Positions 1-12,185 of a stretch of 64,000 nucleotides of DNA are shown here, in pieces (within the stretch, counting starts at the first letter, position 1; each line of letters opens with the position of its first letter). The notes beneath the pieces are model-generated. The model was not told the origin of the DNA. It saw nothing but the letters and a program-made list of their open reading frames with translations, and made no database searches. The position numbers were made by a program, and so were the translations under genes. This stretch comes from Macrocystis pyrifera (taxonomy: Eukaryota; Sar; Phaeophyceae; Laminariales; Laminariaceae), in the NCBI GenBank assembly GCA_031763025.1, contig JASSKH010000005.1, forward strand, positions 4,749,592 through 4,813,591, written 5' to 3'.

Positions 1-299
1 GGACACCTGTCCCGGATGACCGTAGTGACTGCGCTTGCGCGCCTCTGAAGTGGAAGCAGCTGATCCGTCTCGGTCAGCGCTGCATGCCCGCATGTGGATC
101 CCCGCTTGTGGATCCGCATACGTGACGTCGAGGAGTATCGCTTTATCGCGATACTCTGATGCCGTAGCATCTCGTAGTCCGCCTGCCTCGATGACGATTT
201 CCATGCGGAGATCCCTGTTTGCGTGGAAAGGGGCTCCGCTTTCCATTTGGTGGCGGATGGACATCCTCTTAAAGGTGCGGGAGAGCGCGTGCACCAGAG

Positions 300-480
300 G
301 CTGGTGCTGGCCTGTTTATTATGGCCCCCCGCATAATAGTATACATTATTATTATTCTTGCCTTCTGACAAAATAGCTTAGATGCCGTTCCTATATATAC
401 CAGATATCCTTCCTTAAATCAGTAGCATCCCTCATACACTTCTCTTCCTGTCGTTTCCGAATTCCCATTCCCCACAACAT
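300..480 (+). repeat. Dispersed repeat R5, copy 1
   Basis: An (ATT)n run leads into GCTTGCCTTCTGACAA and then a block ending CCCATTCCCCACA. The same block occurs at 61225-61470 (interrupted by a MITE) and inverted at 62040-62250. Shorter head fragments occur near 2205 and 57755. No coding content. Confidence 0.7.
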
Positions 481-842
481 TTCATTTTAGCTACATCGTC
501 TTATGTGATACCGAACGCTTGATACCGTCAAGAATAAGTTTGCTCAGTACGTGCTGTCTGTACCGGCTGCATCGTCCACTATTACTATTACTACAGCTAG
601 CCTGGTTGGAGCTTTTCTATCGTAAATGAGATCGATCGCACCCGCCCGTGAAGTGCATGGGTACAGACTTCATTGCTGCCGACGCGGTGATCGGCGGTAA
701 CATCGCGTCCATGTCTAATGCGCTCGCTGCTGTGTGCAGCAGCAGCGATGGTATTAATCATCATAGTAGAGTACGGTTGATACTCGGCCGGGTGTTTTCA
801 GAGCTGTGCTACTGGTGTACCGCTTCTGTACATCGGCTTTAC

Positions 843-928
843 CCTTTTAGTACTGCAGTCCCGTTTTCGGGACAAATCACTTGGGATTAGGCTGGTTTGT
901 CCCCAAATCGGGACTGCGGTACTAAAGG
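843..928. mobile_element. Short MITE, family M2 (copy A)
   Basis: This is an 86-bp near-palindromic element. Its left end is CCTTTTAGTACTGCAGTCCC and its right end is the inverted GGGACTGCGGTACTAAAGG. The centre (CAAATCACTTGG, TGGTTTGTCCCCAAA) recurs in the copies at 3543 and 40570. Non-autonomous; no ORF. Confidence 0.7.
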
Positions 929-1480
929 AGAACACACATCAACAGCGTGATGCCTGGTACCTGGTATCAGGTTTAATATCTTCATATTTCGCTTGCCCTC
1001 TGTCTGGCAGTAGACAATGACATCTACCGCACCTGACGGATGGATGCGAATGGAGCTCGTACTACTATTATTACTAATAATACTACTGATGTTCGTTGTA
1101 TTACTGCGCACGTACGTATGTGGCAACTACTACTGCTGTACCTACTGTGTATGTACAGTTAGTATAACAGTATTCTTATCACTCTCACTCGCTCTTTTCC
1201 CGCTCCCCTCCATGCTTGAAGTTCCCTCGTACTTGCCTCTTTGCCCTCTATCTCCTGCCACCCCCTACCGCAAGGCAGAGGGCCAAGTCCTGTGCCCCCT
1301 GCTGCACTTGCAAAAACATATCGAACTAAAAAAAGCCGATGGACATTATGAAAGAATATGGCTGGTAGTACTGTACGCAAGTGCAATAACTATTATCAGT
1401 GTAACTGCTGCGCGCATTCAACGCGCAGGCTATATGCTGTCTGTGCGGTGTTGGTGTGATCAAAATACTGGGCAGTAACG

Positions 1481-1740
1481 GATGTATTGTTATGATACTG
1501 CCTTGAATAAGGCTAAAAGCCCGGTGAATACCTGGGTACAACTATTGGGATCGTATTTGTAGCGCTTGGGAGGCGTTTCGTAGATGAAAAACCAGGGATT
1601 TTCCCAGCGAGGCACGAGCTCAGCTCTTAGTCTCCGCCTGCACGAAAGGAATAAAGCTGCTCTTCTTCTATGTCTAAGCAAACAACTCACGAGAGTACCA
1701 ACGAGTACCGACTTGATAGGCAAACCTGTCCGCAGGGATA
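1481..1740 (-). repeat. Dispersed repeat R4, copy 1
   Basis: The reverse complement matches 60152-60412 over most of its length, including TGCCTATTAAGTCGG/TGCCTATCAAGTCGG, TTTATTCCTTTCGTGCA and a shared CAGTATCATAACAATAC end. The surrounding 930-2920 has a C run at 1887-1900 and short GTAC-rich words but no recognisable gene. Confidence 0.7.
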
Positions 1741-2925
1741 CCTATTGTCCAGACCTTGATCTGAATATACTTCGTATTTCCACTGTTGGTATTTGTACTG
1801 TTTGTACTGCTGCCATCGATCTTCAGGTATGTACTGACGAGGAGATATTTTCCGACGTCCGGCTCCTTCTATAGCTGTGCTGCACCCCCCCCCCCCCCCA
1901 GCCAAATACTACTGCAACTATTGATAAGTACGTTATCACTCCCTTTTCCCATTGCCCTGTGTTGATTATTATGTAACACACTGCTATCAATACCTGCTAT
2001 TAATAGATAGACCACTAGGAAGTCAGCGCTGACTTAGTGTCTACTAATATCAGGTGCAGTAGTAGTTATATCCTCAATAAAGAAGATATCTGGTATATTT
2101 TAGATTTCGTAGAATGTAGCAACAACAGTGATCTGCGGGACCCTCCCCACGCAAAACGCCACTTGGGTTTAGATGCACACTACTACCGACCGTGATCATT
2201 AATATTATTATTATGCTTGCCATCCGACAATGTGCAGCGTGAGCTTGAACGGTGATCAATCAAAACATTCCTGAAAGAAGATCCCTGTGGAAACAAAGGC
2301 AACCTATGCGCAAGGTCTATCTATCTGCTTGCGCTATGTCTACTTCCTCCTATGCTTTATCTACGATACTCTGTTTGTTGTCTTTGCTCCTTCCTCTATC
2401 TCAAAATGTACTCCTTACCTTTTATTCCTAAATCTAAGCCGCATCCAAGCTCTATTCCCACGCTGGATCTGTCATCTTCCCCCACCCCTGCTCCTTCTCG
2501 ATTCCTGTCGACCCCTACGCTGAGCTGGAGTTTGAATCGCGACACCCTCCTCGGGATGGCGACCTGTGCAGTCACCGAGACGATTTGGAGTGGGGGTTCC
2601 TTCACCACTCCTTTCCTTCCCATCGACCCATCGTCCCTCCCCCCCACGACACTAGCTGCCAGCTGGTCGATGAACTTACTACCCTCTACCCCGAGACGTC
2701 CAAAGCTTTCCACTGCTAAAGTGGCCTAATATGGGCTATGACTCTAAACTAAATAATAGAGCCATACCGAGCCCATCACACAGATATGCGTTGACTCCAG
2801 CTGGCACGCTCGAAAAGAACAAATTACGAAGATATCGCCGAGACTCGAACTCTCCCTCCACCCTTCCTTGGGGTTTACCAGGTACATACATATTAAATAC
2901 CCTCTACGAGTACTATAGAGCACTA

Positions 2926-3032
2926 TTACGGGGGACCATAGTTAATAGGACCAAATATTGTTAGCAAAAGTAAGGAAATATATAGTTTTTTTTGTGTGAA
3001 CCGTAGGTCCTATTTAATATGGACCCCCGTAG
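2926..3032. mobile_element. TA-flanked MITE, family M1 (copy 1)
   Basis: The ends are TTACGGGGGACCATAGTTAA and the inverted TTAATATGGACCCCCGTAG, flanked by TA on both sides. It is 107 bp with an AT-rich core containing GGACCAAATATTG. The same structure occurs at four other sites here. Probably a Tc1/mariner-mobilised non-autonomous element. Confidence 0.85.
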
Positions 3033-3324
3033 TAGTAAGTCCTCGCTAGCTGAGTACCAGGTAGCTCTGTGGCTTAACCTGTATAAATAAACGAATAAAA
3101 GGAGTACCTTTGGGGTATCGATTGTAATAATGTGTTCGTAGAGTCCAAGCCTGGATGCCCTGACCACCACTGCCAGGTGGTCTGATGTGGAGGAGAGGGA
3201 AAGCGGAGTGCTCAAACCCTCCTCATGAGCACACGGCAAAATCGATAATAACCCTGCTGCCAAGATATTCCCCCATGACTTCGGTCGCCGTACCTGCATT
3301 CACTGGACTCTGTCACGTGTTGAG

Positions 3325-3530
3325 GCCTTAGTCCGTTGGGCTAAGGGTACAAGGTTAACCAATCGCCTATCCAATATGGGCCTCATAACACTGGATTCGA
3401 AGCCCATTGTGATTTCACGCGCAGGTTCGTGTCCTGCCGTCGACGCCATTTGTTAAGGTCTTAGTCCGTTGGGCTAAAGGTAAAAGGTTAACCAATCGCC
3501 TACCCAATATAAGCCTTATAATACACAGAA
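3325..3530 (+). repeat. Duplicated block with a tRNA-Ser-like 3' half
   Basis: The block CTTAGTCCGTTGGGCTAA through TAACCAATCGCCTA appears twice about 132 bases apart. Between the copies lies a perfect T-arm (GCAGG TTCGTGT CCTGC) followed by CGTCGACGCCA, like the 3' half of a tRNA-Ser. I could not pair a full cloverleaf, so it is a tRNA-derived fragment at best. Confidence 0.4.
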
Positions 3531-3542
3531 TATATTTGAAGT

Positions 3543-3621
3543 CCTTTTAGAACCGCAGTCCCGTTTTGGCATCAAACTACTTGGAATTTGACTGATTTGT
3601 CCCCAAAACGTGACTTCAAGG
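3543..3621. mobile_element. Short MITE, family M2 (copy B, degraded)
   Basis: The left end is CCTTTTAGAACCGCAGTCCC and the core is CAAACTACTTGGAATTTG and GATTTGTCCCCAAAACG. The right terminal repeat has decayed (GTGACTTCAAGG). Same layout as 843-928. Confidence 0.6.
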
Positions 3622-3651
3622 CGCCTGCCGCAATCAAGTCTTGTTGGATTC

Positions 3652-4030
3652 GACAGGGGGGGATGGCAATGAACCATCCCCTACGAACAAGATTTTTTTT
3701 TTTCGGCAGGCTACTTGGGGGGAAAATGTATGGTACATATCGAAAAAAAAAAAAAACGGAGACATGAAGCTCGGGTTTCAACGCTATTACGGTCTCCTGG
3801 TAAGTAATCCAGCAAAACTCCCAAAACCGGTGATGGTGGAAAATATGCAATGAAACATCTCCTACGAATAAAACTTATTTTTTCGGCAGGTTACTCGGGG
3901 AAAAGTAGTTGGTATAATCGAAAAATAAAATAAAATCGGAGACCTATTGCTCGGATTTCAACGTTTTTACGGTCTCCTGGTAAGGAAATCCAGCTAAAAC
4001 GCCCCAAACCGGGGATGGTGTAAAAAACAT
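3652..4030 (+). repeat. Imperfect tandem duplication of about 190 bp
   Basis: Two diverged copies meet near 3853. Each has CTACGAA, a T run, TTCGGCAGG(C/T)TACT, an A-rich run, CGGAGAC, TTTCAACG, ACGGTCTCCTGGTAAG and a CCAAAACCGG-like end. No coding content. Confidence 0.7.
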
Positions 4031-4040
4031 CGCCCGTTAA

Positions 4041-5159
4041 AAAATGCTCGGATTGATCTGAAAAATTTCAGGTTAAACATTGTTTTTTTCGGGGAGGGAG
4101 GTAACGAATCCGTCGTCAGATTTTTGCCACCCGGCGCGGTCACGAAGTTACAGGCATATCATTCTCAGTCCATCCAGCAGCCAACAAATGCCTCCAGGTA
4201 CTCATTATTTTCACATACCGCATGCGGTACGTTCACAGGCATCGAAAAAAAAACCCCGGCACGTCCGCAACGCAACTAGGTCAAGCCCAGCGTTTAGCCA
4301 CAGTGCTTTTCTGCCTTCACAGTGCATCCCACAGCGCTTTGACCTAAGCCTGCTTGCTTTCCTTCCAGCATGTTTCCGGCGGTTGGCCTTCGACCGCTAC
4401 CCCAGTATCCATGACTACATGATGACCCAATCTCGACGTCGCGCCTCGATCGTCGCGCCTCAGGATGGATGTTGAAGTGTTTCTCGCGTAAACACTGCCA
4501 TGCTTCAACCGCAGCCTTGCCGGCAGCAGATAGAGCTTGAAGTGTGTTGACCGTGTGTGCGTAGACCGTCCTGCCTTTTCTCCCGTCTGCACCAAGCGGC
4601 TCTCCAGGCGATTTCCTCGGGGGGGTGTTTCCTCCAAGAGCGCGTCACGCCACGACATACTCGTGATCGTCGAAACTATCAATTTTGCGTTCACACGTGC
4701 CGCTTTTCGTTACCTGTCCTGGTTGAGTGGCCGGAGCAGCGGGAGCAACACTCATTCCCGAGCCCTTGGGGGTCCGAAATTCGCTCTGATCGCGAGTCTG
4801 TGAAGCTCTACCCTCCCTATTATTGGTCAAGCGGCATCGTTTGAGCTTGTTTGCCGACAAAAAATCGGCCGCCTTTACGTTTGTTTATTTTCGACAAGAC
4901 TTTCAGACTTTTTGGGATCGAGACATTTTTTTCGTTTCGGCACACTTTTTCTAGATTGTTAAATACTACATATACCCTGGTACATTAATGGTTGCTGTTG
5001 TATGAATCTCAAGACAGCGCGGAAGATCCGCCCCCCCTCCCCCCCCCCGCCCCTCCCTGTGTGTAGTATATGAGGCTCGAACCAAACGCCATTCGTATTA
5101 CACAGAACCTCCCTTGTCGATTATTAAATACTACAGTCGTAAGTATCTGCACTACATTA
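4041..5159. other. No recognisable gene
   Basis: This is unique-looking, moderately GC-rich sequence with C runs near 5030-5050. Open frames are short and overlap on both strands with no family match that I recognise. Confidence 0.5.
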
Positions 5160-6200
5160 TTTATCGCGACGTGTCGCAACACGCCACGGCACGTGCCGCA
5201 ACGTGTCGTGCCGCGATACGTACGTACCGTGACATGTCAAGACACGTCGTGAGACGTGTTGCGGCACGGCTGCCGCGGCAAGGTCCACGGCACAGCGCCA
5301 CGGCAAGGCTCGCGACACGTCGCGGCAAGGCCTGCGGCACCCCACGGCATGCCACGGCACTCCACGATAATACCCACGGCAAGTGCCGCGAAATCTTCCG
5401 TGTGAAGGGCCGCGGGTAATACCGCGACAAGCCGCGGTGTGTGTCGCGACACCTTCCGCGGACCAATGCCGCGATACCTGCGTACATGCCGCCGCATCTG
5501 CTCGCGGCAGCGCGTGTTTTGCCGTGGAGTGTGTCGTGATAACTGCCGCGTAACGCCGCAGGTGTCGCCACGGTGTGTGTCGCGACACCTGCCGTGACAC
5601 CTGCCGCGGAGTCTTCCACGATACACACTGAGGCACCCGCCACGGTACCTGCCGCATATTTGCCGCAACACCTGCCGCGGTGCCTGTCACGGTACATGCC
5701 GCGGCACTCGCCACGGTACTTGCCGCGGTACTTGTTGCGACATTCTCCGCGACACTTGCCGCGCGCAGTGCCGCGGTACTTGTTGCGACACATGCAGCGG
5801 AGCCTGCCACGGTACATGCCGCGGCACTCGCCACGGCATCTGTCGCGGGCTTTGTCGCGGTGTGTGTCGCGAAACTGCCGCGCACAGTTCCGCGGTACTT
5901 GTCTCGACACTTTCCGTGACACCTGCCGCGGAGCCTGCCACGGTCCTTGGCGCGGATGTTGTCGCGGCAAGTAACTCGGTAACACCGGCCGCCGCGGTAG
6001 GTGCCTGCGGGGTGTGTCATGAAAAATACAGTGGGAACCTCAGTAGCTGTGTGTGACAAGTGTCCCGACACACTCCGCGGAAACACCCGCGGAAGCAACC
6101 AAGGCTAAGCGTCAAGCCAAAGCTTCGACCGCGGCATGTTCCGCTGTAGGTGTCGCAGCAGGTACGGCGGTAAACGCCGCCGCGTATTACCCGCGGTAAG
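5160..6200. repeat. GC-rich palindromic minisatellite (CCGCGG-type)
   Basis: About 1 kb consists of degenerate 12-bp-like units such as TTGCCGCGGTAC and CTCGCCACGGTA. A longer unit repeats: ACGGTACATGCCGCGGCACT occurs at about 5691 and about 5811, 120 bases apart. CCGCGG and GCCGCGGC self-complementary words are frequent. Long open frames exist on both strands because the repeat lacks stop codons; their Arg/Thr/Ala products look like repeat translation, not protein. Confidence 0.75.
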
Positions 6201-6204
6201 TTTT

Positions 6205-9200
6205 CGGTCCAGAAACGGTCTCGAGCAGGTGCTGACAACTAACGTTACGCACGTGCCGGACCTCCGCTACCACCTATTTACCCTGCCCACTCTCGTCGAA
6301 AACGGCCGCACTTTCGAAGGGCGCCCCACGGGGGTCGTAATCAGGCTCAAGTCAGAGCGTTCGATCATGTTTCCGTTGAGTGCGACCCTTTACAGTCTTT
6401 GAGGCTACCGGGTCGACCGCCGTGGTAGGGAGAATGCCTGTGCTGACCTCGCCCCGGGGCAACTGCCCAACAAGTCCACGATTAACATCAACGACTTTCA
6501 TTGCGCTGCTGGACACTCTCTAGAGGTCCTACTCCTCAAGACCGCAAAAAAGCAAGGATTCGTCCCCGAGGAAAAGCTGCTGGAGTGCAGGCGGTGCTCC
6601 ATAGCGAAGGGTCTTCACAAGAACATCAAGCAGTCCACGCACACACGAGCAGATAAGAAGTCCGGGAGGGTTTTGTGGATCTGAGTGGACTTAAGGTAAT
6701 AGAGTATCTCGGGAGGAAGTGGAATACTCTCATCGAGCGCGACGATTTTTCACGGTATACTTGAGTGTACTGTATGCGCCACAAAAATCGGACGCCCCGG
6801 AATTGTTCGGGCAGCTCCTCGAGGATTCTCGTGCAGACGATTTCCCTTCCGAGTGGCAATCGTCCGATCTGTTGGGGGTAGTGAATTCCGCGGAGGCAAG
6901 TTTGGAAACCTGTTTAGGTCACGAGGTGTCAAGCAGGAATTGACGACGGTCGACAGTCCCCAATTCAATGGGGTAGCAGAGCGCGCTCTAGGTTTGAATG
7001 AGACGGCCGCAATGGCGGGCCGAATCGAGATTCCTGTTTTTTTTTTTCCCGGCGCGCAACTCGGGCCGCTGCGTCGTTGTGGGCGGAAGCGTCCGACTGG
7101 GCGTGTGACGGCTTGAACCGCACAGCAACGACAGCTAACCCAGATAGCAAGTCGCCGCATGAGATGTGGCATGGTAGCTGCCCCCCCGTACTACTGCTGC
7201 CTTTCCTTACGCCTGGCTACTGCAAGGTGAAGAGGGAAAATAAGTCACAGGCAAAAACACAGGAGTGTTTTTACCTTAGCCCGGCACTACACCCGAGACT
7301 CGGTACGAGTACTGACGAGCCAACGCACTATGCTAATCACACGAAATGTCACCTGGCGACGCGTGTCGCATGCACCACCTGTACCTGCCCAGGCGAATGA
7401 CTCCCAGTCTACGGAAGAGGGGGGGGTCCGAGGCAGACGACGTGAACACGTCGGATCGAGGTGGTGGTGGGGGGGTGTACTCGATAGGAGAGATGTACTC
7501 GATCTCATGCATGGCCGTAGTCGTATGACCATAGACCCTCGCATCCCTACAATGCCGGGACGAAGCATGTCGGGTTTTCACCGACCAGGCAGACATTGCT
7601 TGCACCAAGCGCGAAGCGCCGTGAGGTGTCCGGCGAGTCGCATGAAGGGTGAGCTGCATCCTACTAAGACCCGCTTGTGAGGCGGACTTGCATATGGATG
7701 ACAGCCTCAATGAGTTAGTTTAATTTCCGGTGTAGCCACTTCCAGAGACAGCAATGGGAGTACTATGTAACTTTACTTCGCACAAATGATCTCACTCGAC
7801 AACCAGCTGTGGGCGACCGCCAAAAAAAAAAAAAAAAAAAAAAAACGGTACCCTGGATGTCTAGCTCACGTAGTGAGCAGCATGTTTTACAGTGTCGTTG
7901 CCAACCGACGCCAACCCAGACGGGGGGGTGGTCGAGGTGGTGGGGGGGTGGTAGATGAGCTGGACGACGGTCTGACTGGCTTAAACGACCTCGACGTAGC
8001 GTGGGGTTTGGAGAAGAGCGCACGGCAGGCACTTGCCGCCGGGGAGGCCGGCGACGGGAGAGCTGACACGATGGATTCGTCTGAAGGTGGTGCGGTTGAC
8101 GCCTCCTCGGCCCCGATAGGGATGGCGGAAACAATCGAGACGATGGGTTCGTCTCGAGGAGGCGCCGTGGATGCCTCCTCCGTCCCGGCAGGGAGAGCCG
8201 AAAGCGACCCGGGCACAACATCAGCCTCCGACACCGACGAAGGGAACGGCGAGGATCCTCCCGCGGCCCTGTCGGGGAGGCTAGCGCACGAGCTCAGTAG
8301 CTCGGGACGGCTCTCCCGGACAGTACGGGGCCGGACCCGGGGTCAGAGCCAACGCCTGGAAGGTAAACCTGCTGTGCACCAGCTAAGGATGAACGATGAA
8401 GTCGCAGCCGTTCAACTTGCGGCAGCGTCCGAGTGGTGGACGAAGTCTGGGAGTATCCTGAAGCGTATATACTGAATGGCGGAGGACGCGGTGGTGTTGA
8501 AGGCCGGAAGACCTGCCGTGGAGAATAAAGGGGAGTTGAGTGTATGCATGCCGAGTGGTTTCCCGGAAAGCGTAGAACGGCCCCCGTAGTCCGTAGCAGA
8601 TGTAGAGCGTTCCCGAGATAAAGCGGCGTGGCACTTGGCCATGAAAATTGAGTTGGACGTTCACAAAACGACGGTACGTACGAAGCCGCGACACCGCCAC
8701 AAGGGCGGAAATCTGTAGGTGCAAAGTGGGTGTTTACCTACAAGACGGACAAGGCTGGCCTGATAGTGTAGACAAAGACCATATTTATGGACAAGGGTTT
8801 TAATAGCAAGGTGCAGGATGTAGATCGCTTTCAAACGTTTGCGCCAACTACCTCATCAGCGTTAAATAACACGCTGGTGGCTGTTGCCAATGAACATGGT
8901 ATAAATATTTTCCATCTACTAATAGATGTCGCACAAGCTTTTGTTCGCGCGAAACTCGAAGCCGAGATCTAAGTATGAAACTACCCGGCGGGTGTGTTGA
9001 CAGGAGGTATCGTCGGCCTAAACAGATCACTGATTAGTCTAAAGCAGAGTGGACGGTAGTGGGCCGGATTATTGGTAGAGTACGGTATGGTGCAGTGTAG
9101 GTCTGGCCCGTGTGTGTTTCGCATGATTGTAGGCGGCAAAGTAAAAGTGACCACGACGTTCATGTAGATGGCATCGTGATCGCAGGATCAGACGAAACAC

Positions 9201-10060
9201 GCAGATACGTCCATGCTGCGCTAGTTACGAAATTCCTCACGAACGACCTCGGCAAACTGACTTGGTACACTGGTGGTGCATTCAAACGCGATTGCGAAGT
9301 GGTTGCATTGGAGATTATGCTGAACGCATTTATTGAGAGCATGTTGAATCGTTTTTGGCGTTAACTCATCCTCTGACATGTCCGCGTCTCCCAGCGTGGA
9401 ACTAGGTCCAAGAGAGGAGGGCGAACTTGGAGGAGACTGGCCGTACAGGGAGGCTGTGGGCAGCGTGATGTGGCTGTCGACCATGACGAGGCTGGACATC
9501 TCGAACGCTGTGCGTGCTGTGGCGCGCCACTCCCACAACCCTACGGAGAGGCACTGGAGGGCAGTTTTGAAGACTAAGGCATACCTTTACAGGACTAGGA
9601 TTTTGGGATTGTTTTATGTGCGGGGCTCGGAATTAGATTTGACTGCGTATAGTGATGCTGACTATTCTGATAAGTCGAGCGATAGGCGCTCGGTATCGGG
9701 AACGGTAGTTACCCTCGGGGGTGCGGCCGTCAGTTGGGCAAGTAGCACACAGAGGTATGTTACGTGTGTCCACAGCAGAAGCAGAGTACGTCGCCCAGGG
9801 AGAAAGGGTGAAGGAGAGTTTGCTTTGCGGGCGCAGTGTTATCGTTCATTTGCCCAGAGCTAAGTGGAACATGTGCGCGGGCTTTCGAGGATAACCAGGG
9901 GGGGGCGTAGCGTTGGCTCAGAAACCTCTTAGTGCTGCTCGCAGCAAGCATATCGACGTGGACATTCTTTTCGTTAGAGAGCTATTTTGTTTCGTGCTAT
10001 GTAAGAAGATTGACATTCAGTTCTTAACAACCGGAAGAGCATCACGCGAAGATCCTGACG
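6205..10060 (+). pseudogene. Decayed Ty1/copia retrotransposon polyprotein
   Basis: Fragments appear in the order of a copia Pol. GAG-pre-integrase/zinc region: THVPDLRYHLFTLP at 6250-6400, then HCAAGHSLEVL and CRRCSIAKGLH at 6480-6610. End of the integrase core: DSPQFNGVAERALGL at 6950-7000. Acidic integrase-RT linker at 7860-8475. RT: WVFTYKTDKAGLIV, then a DRFQTFAPT-like stretch and VAQAFVRAKLEAEI at 8730-8970, then HVDGIVIAGSDETRR and NDLGKLTWYTG at about 9160-9270. RNase H: TAYSDADYSDKSSDRRSVSG and the SKHIDVDILFVREL end at 9390-10010. Stops and frameshifts separate the pieces, and the catalytic HVDD is HVDG. No clear LTR pair was found. Non-functional. Confidence 0.85.
7430..7680 (-). 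mobile_element. 3' end of a poly-C-tailed element (family P2), inside the copia remnant
   Basis: Read on the - strand it ends GGTCATACGACTACGGCCAT, then GAGTAC repeats and a C-rich run (G-rich at 7453-7478 on +). The copy at 38527-38690 is in the opposite orientation and shares the ACCTCACGGCGCTTCGCGCT start. It probably inserted into the copia element. Confidence 0.55.
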
Positions 10061-11176
10061 TAGCCCCTTGCTGCGACCCCCTTGAGATATCCCCGTAGGT
10101 ACTTGTTGAATCTGCCTTTGGAGGGTGAGTAAGGGGTTGTGATAACTATTCGATGAGTGAGACGGTTGAGCGATGCGAAGGATAATTCGTCAGGTCGCCA
10201 CCCCGCGCTACATTGAGGGGCATGGGGGAGTCAGGCACCGCTTGGCAATTTATTTTCAGACCATGGTCATCGTTTGAAATGCGGCCGTTGTTTTAATTCA
10301 TGGCTTGGAGCGTATGTGGTACTACACTGGGGATTTTGACCCGGTGGCCGGGTTTCCTCCAGCGGGAATGCCGTTTGCTGTTATTAGGTCCTAGCATGTC
10401 TTGAGTGTCCCTTCGGTCTCCTCACTGCTGTGAAGAGCCAGGGAGGGTGTTTGTTTGGATCGTTCCAGCAGCGACGGCTACATGTTGTAGAGGGTTTACG
10501 TATATCTTCGCAGGCGTTCTTATGAATTTTACCGTGCGCTCATGAGAGTTTGGGCTCTCCGTTCTCTCTCCTCCTCCTCTGTCCTCTAATGCAACGGCTA
10601 TAAAAAATCGCACCAAACCACGTGGTGATCAGGGCGTCCAGGCTTGGACTGTACGAACATACCCTGCCACATCCATCCCACGGCATGGAGCCAAATCTTC
10701 CCCGCCCCCGAACATTTTTTTCCAACGGCTTTGTTTCAACACGGAAAAATTTGCACGGTACTGTTGCTGCTGCCAGTACTACCGTGCTGCAACAACAGTA
10801 CGTTAAGAGAAACTACTGTAGCGCTTGCACTGCTGATATTTAGCCGTGCCAATTAGAGTCTCCCCGCCCTCTCGCTTCATTGAAGCTTCCTGGATTTTCA
10901 ACTGTAAGTACCCTCTCCAACCCCTCTCCCCAAAAACAATTAATAATTCCCCTCTCCGCAGACAATTAATAATTCTACTATAAAAAACAACACAACTGTC
11001 AACTGATGCTACCCTCTCTCCCCATTACTCTGCCGCCCCCTTCTACCGCGAGTCGCAAGTAAGTCCTCCCACTCCGAAGGGAGGTGATGATTGCACTCCT
11101 CCTACAATATATGCGGAACTTAAATAACACAGACGTCTATGAAACTACCATAGACCACATCCGTGCATGATGCAGC
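10061..11176. other. Intergenic, no gene recognised
   Basis: It holds a short block (GATCAGGGCGTCCAGGCTTG at 10627) that recurs inverted at about 3145-3175, and a CT-rich stretch with duplicated ACAATTAATAATTC near 10940-10975. Nothing coding is supported. Confidence 0.45.
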
Positions 11177-11189
11177 CCCCCCCCCCCCC

Positions 11190-11252
<63 letters not shown>
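11177..11252. repeat. Long poly-C tract
   Basis: About 75 bases are almost pure C, with one A near 11190 and a G before the end. It is the longest homopolymer in the window. It may be the tail of a poly-C-terminated retroelement or a replication-slippage product; no element body was recognised beside it. Confidence 0.8.
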
Positions 11253-11253
<1 letters not shown>

Positions 11254-12185
11254 CCGTACCTATAAAGCACTGACTTTGCTGAAAGAAACATGAGACAAAA
11301 GACACACCCACTGTCCATGAAAGGATAAGAACTCCTGGCTCATAGTTGCTGAGTGTATCTATTAGGTTCAATGCACGGAAGGTTGTGCGGTGTTGCTGCC
11401 ATATCGGTCGTACCAGGTACTAAGTACTAAAGAGAGTCTCCCCGTTATCCCCCTCTTTGGCTGTACTATACCACAAGGCATACTATCGTGCTGCTTCTAC
11501 TCCCTCTCCCCATTCCCCTTCGCTCATCTTGTTGTATGCACGAATTTGGCTTGTTTCCTTTTTCTTCTGTATTTTACCTTTCGCTTTTCTCTCTCCTTCA
11601 AAGCACCGCCGCGCCTGAGTTGCTGGCGCAGATTGTGATTGTCGTAGTACCCAGTACGAGGCCATGGCATCGCATTGTCTGCTTTCCTTTCTGCACTGCA
11701 ATATGTTATCTATGTATCGTAGTTCTGTGACCACAGGGACAGCTTGTATCTCTTGCTGCCGCTCCTCCTGTAGGGTGAAGAATCAACACGCGCAGTGACT
11801 GGGTGTGCTGGATGTCCACGGGTGGAAATATATCGGTTTAGCGAGAAGAACACAGTGTACACGCACACCACACAATATCACCGCCTACCGCGTGGACCAA
11901 TAGCCCCATCACACCGGGTACAGTATGGGCCCGTCAACAAGAAACGCCTAATCTGAGAAAGCCATATTTCATTCTTAGTGTGGCAGCATTCTTCTACGAC
12001 CTAGACCTGTAATCGAACATTATTATATGTCAGGTAGAGTTTAGTCTAGCGCTCGTCCCTGGGCACATTCTACGAATCCAACTTTCTTGGCGTCCGCCAA
12101 AAAGTGAGCCTTGTACTCCTGCTACAATGGTTGGGCTTTTCTTGTTCGTGGGCATGTGGATAGTTATGTTTTTATAAAATTGTGA

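Noticed and set aside
5157-6098. 313-codon open frame on the - strand and overlapping long frames on +
   Set aside because: All arise from stop-poor CCGCGG repeat sequence; products are Arg/Thr/Ala periodic with no domain.
7786-8475. Stand-alone 229-residue protein gene
   Set aside because: Position and acidic composition fit the integrase-RT linker of the copia remnant; it starts in a poly-A tract.
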